NCBI GenBank assembly: GCA_017547205.1
Contig: JAFYQH010000070.1
Coordinates: forward strand, 1 to 44,055
Source: Bacteroidaceae bacterium
Lineage (GTDB): Bacteria > Bacteroidota > Bacteroidia > Bacteroidales > Bacteroidaceae
Length of the DNA: 44,055 nucleotides
Reading direction: 5' to 3'
The notes beneath the pieces are model-generated. The model saw nothing but the letters and a program-made list of their open reading frames with translations. It was not told the DNA's origin and ran no database searches. The translations under genes and the position numbers were made by a program. Positions 38,585-44,055 of the stretch are shown here, one piece after another. Position 1 is the first letter of the stretch. Each line of letters begins with the position of its first letter.

Positions 38585-39895
38585 ATGAGTAAGAAAGTTT
38601 ATCTCGGAATGATTGCTGATATAATGCATCCGGGTCTGACCAACATCATCAATGAAGGTGCAAAGTACGGCGATGTCGTCATAGGATTGTTTACCGACAA
38701 GGCAATAGCAACGCACAAGCGTCTGCCTTATCTCAGTTACGAGCAACGCAGAGAGGTACTCATGAACATTAAGGGAGTGAGTGATATTGTGCCGCAGGAT
38801 GAGTGGAGCTATGTCCCCAATCTCCTAAAGTATAAGCCCGACTATATCATTCATGGCGATGATTGGGTTCAGGGCCCCGACAAGTATATACGTGACGAGG
38901 TTTACAAGACAATGGAGAAACTTGGCGGTGAGGTTATTGAAATACCGTATACTCAAGGTATAACATCGTCAGGTCTGGCTAATGAGCTGGCGTCGTTGGG
39001 CACTACCCCCCAGGCGCGTCTCTCCTCTTTGCGCCGTCTAATATCGGCCAAGCCGGTTGTACGCATCCTTGAATCGCACAATGGTCTTACAGGCCTTATT
39101 GCAGAACATACAAGTGTGGATATTGATGGCCAGCATCGTGAGTTCGACGGCATGTGGTCCTCCTCACTTACCGATTCTACGAGCAAGGGCAAACCTGATA
39201 TTGAGGCTGTTGACCTTACAACTCGTCTGCACGACCTCAATGATACTCTTGAGGTTACTACCAAACCAATCATATTCGATGGTGACACAGGTGGCAAGGT
39301 CGAGCATTTCGGTTTCACAGTCCGCACTCTCGAGCGTCTTGGCATATCAGCTGTAATAATAGAAGATAAGGTCGGCCTGAAGCAGAACTCGCTTTTTGGT
39401 ACCGATGCTGTGCAGACACAGGATACAATCGAGGGATTCTGTATAAAAATTAAGGCTGGTAAGGCTGCGCAGATAACACGTGATTTCATGATAATTTCAC
39501 GTTGTGAGTCTCTTATTGCAGGTAAGCCCGTAGATGACGCCCTTGAGCGTTGCCATGCCTATGTCGAGGCTGGAGCCGATGGAATCATGATCCACTCAAA
39601 GGATAAGAGCGGTGAGGATGTAAAGGAGTTCTGCAAGCGTTTCAGGGAGAAGGATGCGCATACACCTATCGTAGCTGTTCCTACCACATACAACCAGTTT
39701 ACCGAGGAAGAGCTTGCGGAGTGGGGCATAAACATTGTAATCTATGCGAACCACATGCTGCGTGCAGCTTATCCGGCCATGGTCAAGTGTGCCGAGACGA
39801 TACTCACGCACAGCAGAAGCCTTGAGGCCGCAGAGCAATACTGCATGCCCATCAAGCAGATATTGAATCTTATACCAGGAACTAAGAATAAGTAA
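38585..39895 (+). CDS. aepX: Phosphoenolpyruvate phosphomutase with N-terminal nucleotidyltransferase domain
   Basis: PEP mutase makes phosphonopyruvate, the entry reaction for nearly all C-P bonds. The core (about 145-436) has the signature EDKVGLKQNS (Glu260 onward, consensus EDKxxxKxNS), plus the GDTGG loop. Residues 1-140 are a TagD/GCT-like nucleotidyltransferase domain (MIADIMHPGL, VVIGLFTDKAIA, DYIIHGDDW). Its HxGH motif, however, reads HPGL at residues 15-18 and the ISxTx motif reads ITSSG, so this domain is likely inactive. Fusions of this order are known in Bacteroides and other glycan clusters. It lies 2 bp from aepY. Confidence 0.92.
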   Translation: MSKKVYLGMIADIMHPGLTNIINEGAKYGDVVIGLFTDKAIATHKRLPYLSYEQRREVLMNIKGVSDIVPQDEWSYVPNLLKYKPDYIIHGDDWVQGPDKYIRDEVYKTMEKLGGEVIEIPYTQGITSSGLANELASLGTTPQARLSSLRRLISAKPVVRILESHNGLTGLIAEHTSVDIDGQHREFDGMWSSSLTDSTSKGKPDIEAVDLTTRLHDLNDTLEVTTKPIIFDGDTGGKVEHFGFTVRTLERLGISAVIIEDKVGLKQNSLFGTDAVQTQDTIEGFCIKIKAGKAAQITRDFMIISRCESLIAGKPVDDALERCHAYVEAGADGIMIHSKDKSGEDVKEFCKRFREKDAHTPIVAVPTTYNQFTEEELAEWGINIVIYANHMLRAAYPAMVKCAETILTHSRSLEAAEQYCMPIKQILNLIPGTKNK

Positions 39896-39897
39896 CC

Positions 39898-41025
39898 ATG
39901 ATAAGTCCGAAGTTTTTCGTCGACAAGCTGGGTGAGCTTGGAATTGACTTTTTTGCAGGTGTTCCCGACAGCCTCCTGAAGAATATCTGCGCATACATCT
40001 CTGACAATATGGATGAGCAGCACAATATCATTGCTGCTAATGAGGGTGGTGCTGTCGGTCTTGCAGCAGGATATCATCTTGCGACTGGTCGTGTCGGTTG
40101 TGTGTATATGCAGAACTCAGGTGAAGGAAATGTGATAAATCCGCTTGCTTCGTTGACCGACAAGGAGGTCTATAATATTCCTGTGTTGTTGCTAATAGGT
40201 TGGCGAGGCCGTCCGGGTGCGCATGATGAACCGCAACATGTAAAGCAGGGGAAGATAACGACAGGTCTGTTGAATACGATGGGCATTAATTACGATGTTC
40301 TCAGCAAGGATGAGGAGATGGCTGCAAAACAGATTGAAAAGGCTGTCGAAATCATGAACAGGACCAATGAGGTGTATGCACTGGTCGTTGAAAAGGATAC
40401 ATTCGAAACGCATGTGTTGCAGAACGTGGAGAAGAATGATCTTGTCATGTCCCGCGAAGAGGCTATAGCAGCTGTCGCTTCAGCGATGGACGCATGTGAT
40501 GCTGCAGTAGGTACAACTGGTATGATAAGCCGTGAATTGTTCGAGTATCGTGAAAGAGCCGGTGAGGGGCATGAACGCGATTTTCTTACAGTTGGAGCAA
40601 TGGGCCACGCCTCGCAGATTGCACTGGGTATAGCCATGATGAAGCCAGAGCGCAGGGTGTGGTGCTTTGATGGTGACGGTGCGAGCATAATGCATATGGG
40701 CTCTATGGCTATTGTTTCTAGCAAGTGTCCGGTAAACTATGTACATGTGATATTCAATAACGGGGCACACGATTCTGTAGGTGGTCAGCCGACCGTAGGC
40801 CTCAGGATTGACTTTCCGGCTGTTGCAAAGGCTGTCGGCTACAAGTATGCCTTGAGTGTCGATGACCGGGCCGGGCTTGATGAGGCTCTTTCTTCAATCA
40901 ATGGCATGGAAGGCCCTGTATTGCTTGAGGTTAAGGTCAAGAAGGGTAATAGAAAAGACCTTGGAAGGCCAACGACTACTCCAATGCAGAATAAGGAAGC
41001 ATTGATGGAATTTCTTAAAAAGTAA
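39898..41025 (+). CDS. aepY: Phosphonopyruvate decarboxylase
   Basis: TPP-dependent enzyme that makes phosphonoacetaldehyde from phosphonopyruvate, pulling the unfavourable PEP mutase step forward. A TPP-binding pyrimidine-site region with NEGGAVGLAAGYHLATG, and the diphosphate-binding motif GDGASIMHMGS...FNNG, are clear. The 375-residue length is typical of Ppd (single polypeptide). It lies 2 bp after aepX and 6 bp before the transaminase gene. Confidence 0.93.
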   Translation: MISPKFFVDKLGELGIDFFAGVPDSLLKNICAYISDNMDEQHNIIAANEGGAVGLAAGYHLATGRVGCVYMQNSGEGNVINPLASLTDKEVYNIPVLLLIGWRGRPGAHDEPQHVKQGKITTGLLNTMGINYDVLSKDEEMAAKQIEKAVEIMNRTNEVYALVVEKDTFETHVLQNVEKNDLVMSREEAIAAVASAMDACDAAVGTTGMISRELFEYRERAGEGHERDFLTVGAMGHASQIALGIAMMKPERRVWCFDGDGASIMHMGSMAIVSSKCPVNYVHVIFNNGAHDSVGGQPTVGLRIDFPAVAKAVGYKYALSVDDRAGLDEALSSINGMEGPVLLEVKVKKGNRKDLGRPTTTPMQNKEALMEFLKK

Positions 41026-41031
41026 CTTGTT

Positions 41032-42156
41032 ATGGATATAAAAAGAAATGTTCTCTTGAACCCGGGTCCGGCAACTACTACAGATACCGTAAAGCTGGCC
41101 CAGATTGTTCCCGACATTTGTCCTCGCGAGAAGGAATTCGCAGGTCTGATGAAGGCTCTGCGTTCCGATTTGCTGAAGCTTGTGCATGCCCCCGAGGATG
41201 AATATACTTCGGTGCTCTTCTGCGGTTCAGGGACTATAAATATTGATGTTTGTATAAATTCTCTTCTTCCCGAGGGAAAGAAAATCCTTGTCGTAAATAA
41301 TGGCGCCTACAATTCACGTGCAGTAGAGGTGTGCGAGATGTATCATCTGCCCCATATAAATCTGAAATTCAGTGTATATGAGCGTCCCAACCTCAATGTA
41401 ATAAGGGAAACCCTGGAGGCCAATCCCGATGTGGCTGTGGTGTACTGCTGCCATCACGAAACGGGTACCGGTATCCTTAACCCAATAAGGGAAATAGGTG
41501 CTATGGCGCATGAGCATGGAGCGATATTTGTGAGTGATACGACATCTACTTTGGGTATGATACCTTTGAATGTCGTGGATGACAACGTTGACTTCTGTAT
41601 GGCTTCGGCACAGAAGGGTCTCATGGCTATGTCCGGCCTTTCATTCATAATAGGAAGAACCGATATCATCAAGGCTTCAAAGAACTATCCTACACGCTCC
41701 TACTATTGCAACCTGTATCTGCAGTACGAGTACTTCGAGAAGACCGGTGAGATGCATTTTACACCCCCTGTACAGACGATATATGCGACAATCCAAGCCC
41801 TGAAGGAGTATTTCGAGGAGGGTGAGACTGCAAAGTTCGCACGTCATAGGGCGGTGTACGAGGCAATACATGAGGGCCTTGACAGGCTTGGGCTTGAGAC
41901 TGCCATTGACCGTGGAATAGAGTCGGGGCTTGTTGTTTCGGTCAAGTATCCCGATGACCCCAACTGGGATTTCGAAAAGGTACACGACTATTGTTATGAG
42001 AGGGGCTTTACAATTTATCCGGGTAAAATCAGCACTACCGATACATTTAGGCTCTGTTCACTCGGCAAGATATTCCCGGAGGATATTGAGGCTTTCTTCA
42101 TTGTGCTGGGTGAGGCGTTGAAGTATTATAACATAAGTACAGGAAAGAATGGTTAG
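41032..42156 (+). CDS. phnW: 2-aminoethylphosphonate-pyruvate transaminase type enzyme
   Basis: PLP-dependent class V aminotransferase that interconverts phosphonoacetaldehyde and 2-aminoethylphosphonate (AEP). It has the start NVLLNPGPATTTDTVK, CHHETGTGILNP, DTTSTLG and the PLP lysine in ASAQKGLM (Lys195). In this setting, next to the AEP-forming enzymes, it would run in the biosynthetic direction. The 374 residues are normal. Its 3' end overlaps the nucleotidyltransferase gene by 8 nt. Confidence 0.93.
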   Translation: MDIKRNVLLNPGPATTTDTVKLAQIVPDICPREKEFAGLMKALRSDLLKLVHAPEDEYTSVLFCGSGTINIDVCINSLLPEGKKILVVNNGAYNSRAVEVCEMYHLPHINLKFSVYERPNLNVIRETLEANPDVAVVYCCHHETGTGILNPIREIGAMAHEHGAIFVSDTTSTLGMIPLNVVDDNVDFCMASAQKGLMAMSGLSFIIGRTDIIKASKNYPTRSYYCNLYLQYEYFEKTGEMHFTPPVQTIYATIQALKEYFEEGETAKFARHRAVYEAIHEGLDRLGLETAIDRGIESGLVVSVKYPDDPNWDFEKVHDYCYERGFTIYPGKISTTDTFRLCSLGKIFPEDIEAFFIVLGEALKYYNISTGKNG

Positions 42157-42871
42157 GACGGCTGTAATAATGGCTGCCGGGCTAGGTACACGTTTCGGGA
42201 AAATGACCGAGACCCAGCCGAAAGGGTTCATAGAGGTTGGCGGTATGTCAATGATAAGGCGTTCGGTTGAGACGCTGCTGGCATGTGGTATAGAACGTAT
42301 AATAATAGGCACAGGTTATAAAAAGGAGTGCTATGAGGAACTTGCCGGGCAGTATCCACAGATTGAGTGTGTGTATTCGCCTCGTTATGCCGAGACCAAT
42401 AGCATGTATACTCTTTATAACTGTCGTGAGGCTATCGGTGACGACGATTTTCTGTTGCTGGAATCAGACATTGTTTTCAACAGCGCTGCAATTGCCGAGA
42501 TGTTGTCCGATGAGCATGATGACATAATGCTTATAACACCTGTCATAAAGTTCCAGGACCAGTATTATGTCATGCATGACGAGAAAGGTGTCCTGGTAGC
42601 CTGTTCTACTGACAAGAGCGCTTTGGATGCCCAGGGTGAACTTGTAGGCATACATCGTATCTCATCGTTGTTCTATAAGAAAATGTGTGGTGAATATGCA
42701 CGTGTAGTCGATGAGAAGCCTAAATTGGGATACGAATATATGCTTCTTGAGATGTCGCGTTTCCATGTGCCGGTTCATGTGCTGAATTCCAGGGTAGCCA
42801 AATGGTATGAAATTGATGACGAGGATGATCTGCGCTATGCCGAGGAGAATGTTGTAAAGTATCTTCAATGA
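42149..42871 (+). CDS. LicC/PntC-like cytidylyltransferase for phosphonate or choline-phosphate
   Basis: A 240-residue NTP transferase (GT-A-like Rossmann fold) with AAGLGTRFGKMTETQPKG at 9-26 (nucleotide-binding signature with the LxxxTxxxPK pattern), the metal-binding LLLESD (DxD-like) and the substrate-binding ETNSMYTLYNCREA. This family includes LicC (CTP:phosphocholine) and PntC (CTP:phosphonate) enzymes; the neighbouring AEP genes point to PntC-like CMP-AEP formation. It has an 8-nt overlap with the transaminase gene. In some bacteria PntC and the transaminase are fused, which agrees with the tight coupling here. Confidence 0.88.
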   Translation: MVRTAVIMAAGLGTRFGKMTETQPKGFIEVGGMSMIRRSVETLLACGIERIIIGTGYKKECYEELAGQYPQIECVYSPRYAETNSMYTLYNCREAIGDDDFLLLESDIVFNSAAIAEMLSDEHDDIMLITPVIKFQDQYYVMHDEKGVLVACSTDKSALDAQGELVGIHRISSLFYKKMCGEYARVVDEKPKLGYEYMLLEMSRFHVPVHVLNSRVAKWYEIDDEDDLRYAEENVVKYLQ

Positions 42872-42890
42872 TTCAACAAAAGCTTTGTTT

Positions 42891-43727
42891 ATGGCTGACA
42901 ATGATACAAAGGCGGGATATGATTTAAAACTCTTGCATTCCAGAATGCTTGACATTCTCTCGGCGATTGATGAGGTTTGCCGCAAGTATAATCTGCGCTA
43001 TTATCTCATTGCAGGGACGATGCTCGGTGCCGTGCGTCATAAGGGCTTTATTCCATGGGACGACGATGCCGACATCTGCATGCCGCATTCCGACTATGAC
43101 AAACTTATAGAACACTGCAAAGAGTGGCTGCCGGAAAGGTATGAGCTTATATGCGCCGAGAATGACAAGGATTACCCACAACCTTTTGCTAAGATTCAGG
43201 ATTCGTACACCACTATTATAGAACATGCGCATCTGAGGTATCTGGGCGGTGCATATATAGATGTCTTCCCTCTTGATGGTATGCCTGACGGCAGGATGGC
43301 GCAACGTTGGCACTATTTCAAGTACAAGCATTTGTGTAAGCTGCTCTATTTTACATATAGGGATCCGTATAGGCATGGTCGTGGGCCAAGTTCATGGTTG
43401 CCGTTATTGTGCCGCAGGTTGTACACGGTGGATGGGTTGCAGAAAAAGATACGAAAGCTGTTGACAAAGTACGACTTCTACAAATGCAAGAAAGTACTTT
43501 GCTTTGACGACGGCTTGAGGAGTGTTGTTGACCGGGAAGTGTATGGTACTCCCAAACCCTACGTATTCGAGGATAGGGAATTAATGGGAGTTAATGACCA
43601 TGATACACTCCTTAGACATATGTATGGTGATTACATGGAACTTCCGCCGGTGGAGAGCCGGAGACAGCACAACTTCTATTATCTTGATTTGAATACTCCT
43701 TATCGTGAATATAAGGGCGATAAATGA
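42891..43727 (+). CDS. licD: LicD-family transferase, copy 2
   Basis: A second LicD protein, 278 residues, with the signature [26 protein letters not shown] and GAYIDVFPLDGMPDG. It shares the central motif with copy 1 but is otherwise divergent (weak similarity in the C-terminal half), so the two probably act on different acceptor sugars. I use ATG 42891; a TTG at 42885 is in frame but unlikely. It is the last gene of the operon, followed by a hairpin at 43765-43794. Confidence 0.87.
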   Translation: MADNDTKAGYDLKLLHSRMLDILSAIDEVCRKYNLRYYLIAGTMLGAVRHKGFIPWDDDADICMPHSDYDKLIEHCKEWLPERYELICAENDKDYPQPFAKIQDSYTTIIEHAHLRYLGGAYIDVFPLDGMPDGRMAQRWHYFKYKHLCKLLYFTYRDPYRHGRGPSSWLPLLCRRLYTVDGLQKKIRKLLTKYDFYKCKKVLCFDDGLRSVVDREVYGTPKPYVFEDRELMGVNDHDTLLRHMYGDYMELPPVESRRQHNFYYLDLNTPYREYKGDK

Positions 43728-43764
43728 AGGAGGCTGACCCAAAAGTGATTTTACAAAGAGAATA

Positions 43765-43794
43765 CCCCTTGTCAGAATACACTCTGGCAGGGGG
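43765..43794 (+). terminator. Probable terminator of the phosphonate-glycan operon
   Basis: CCCCTTGTCAGA (43765-43776) pairs with TCTGGCAGGGGG (43783-43794) along all 12 positions, including two G-U wobbles, with a 6-nt loop. The T tract after it (CTTGTTCTA) is weak. It also lies just beyond the RNase H stop on the other strand. Confidence 0.6.
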
Positions 43795-43834
43795 CTTGTT
43801 CTAAAAATGGGCTATTGAGTCACCCTGTTTTTGT

Positions 43835-44055
43835 CTATTTTCTTCCGAAGTCGGCCGGAATCTCGCCCCATTCATCTGTTTCCCATTTCAGGAGGGTCGT
43901 GGTATACCTGTTTTCCTTCAGCCATTTTTCGGCTCTTTCGATATACCCGAATAGCTCTTCGGTTCTGTTGTCGCGCGGCAACTTTGTTTTGCACTGCTTC
44001 TGTTTTACCCATAGAAGTGCATTTCGGCTGTCCGAGTATATCGGCAGGTCTATAC
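43835..44055 (-). CDS. rnhA: Ribonuclease H, C-terminal part (continues outside the window)
   Basis: The minus strand is open from the window edge to a TAG at 43835-43837 and encodes the last 72 residues of an RNase HI-type protein. The pieces IYSDSRNALLWVKQKQ (with the acidic Asp of the active site in SDS), ELFGYIERAEKWL and WETDEWGEIPADFGRK resemble the end of Bacteroidetes RNase H proteins. RNase H cleaves RNA in RNA:DNA hybrids. Only the C-terminus is visible; the family often carries a viroplasmin-like N-terminal domain, which cannot be checked here. Confidence 0.78.
   Translation of the reverse strand, partial: IDLPIYSDSRNALLWVKQKQCKTKLPRDNRTEELFGYIERAEKWLKENRYTTTLLKWETDEWGEIPADFGRK

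Overview
This 44 kb window is chromosomal DNA from a member of the Bacteroidales, most likely Bacteroides- or Prevotella-like. The basis is gene content and order (tig-clpP-clpX-recQ-guaB, guaB followed by three peptidyl-prolyl isomerase-like proteins, an OstA-like protein and mutL), an RNase H C-terminus of the Bacteroidetes type, and repeated promoters of the Bacteroidetes form TTTG-N~20-TAnnTTTG. I cannot fix the genus from the sequence alone.

Layout. 1-2485: ribosomal protein L32 (partial), then the GTPases Era and Der. 2464-2830: a striking 48-bp tandem array that starts inside the last codons of der; each unit can fold into a long hairpin. 2916-5355 (minus strand): a polytopic membrane protein and an MlaF/MlaE-type lipid-transport ABC pair. 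5420-5737: an intergenic cluster of short palindromes. 5875-10387: LptB, trigger factor, ClpP and ClpX. 10556-21728: RecQ, IMP dehydrogenase, then an outer-membrane biogenesis block (three PpiC/SurA-like periplasmic folding factors and an OstA/LptA-like protein), a small membrane protein and MutL. 21972-23123: an OmpA-type outer-membrane protein. 23386-23552: two identical tRNA-Val(UAC) genes. 23699-35320: housekeeping genes (PurB, an RsuA/RluB-type pseudouridine synthase, AsnS, ManC, a lytic transglycosylase, a THUMP RNA methyltransferase, PurD, two membrane proteins and a radical SAM protein).

35596-43727 is the accessory region: a compact one-strand operon for a phosphonate-decorated surface glycan. 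It encodes two glycosyltransferases, a 40-codon cysteine-rich ORF fitted between them, two LicD-type transferases, PEP phosphomutase (with an N-terminal nucleotidyltransferase domain whose HxGH motif looks broken), phosphonopyruvate decarboxylase, a 2-aminoethylphosphonate transaminase-type enzyme and a stand-alone LicC/PntC-type nucleotidyltransferase. Together they should make 2-aminoethylphosphonate (AEP), activate it as CMP-AEP and transfer it to a glycan. The window ends inside an RNase H gene on the minus strand, whose C-terminal 72 residues can be read.

The two most interesting things are the CMP-AEP/LicD glycan-modification operon and the der-derived hairpin array.
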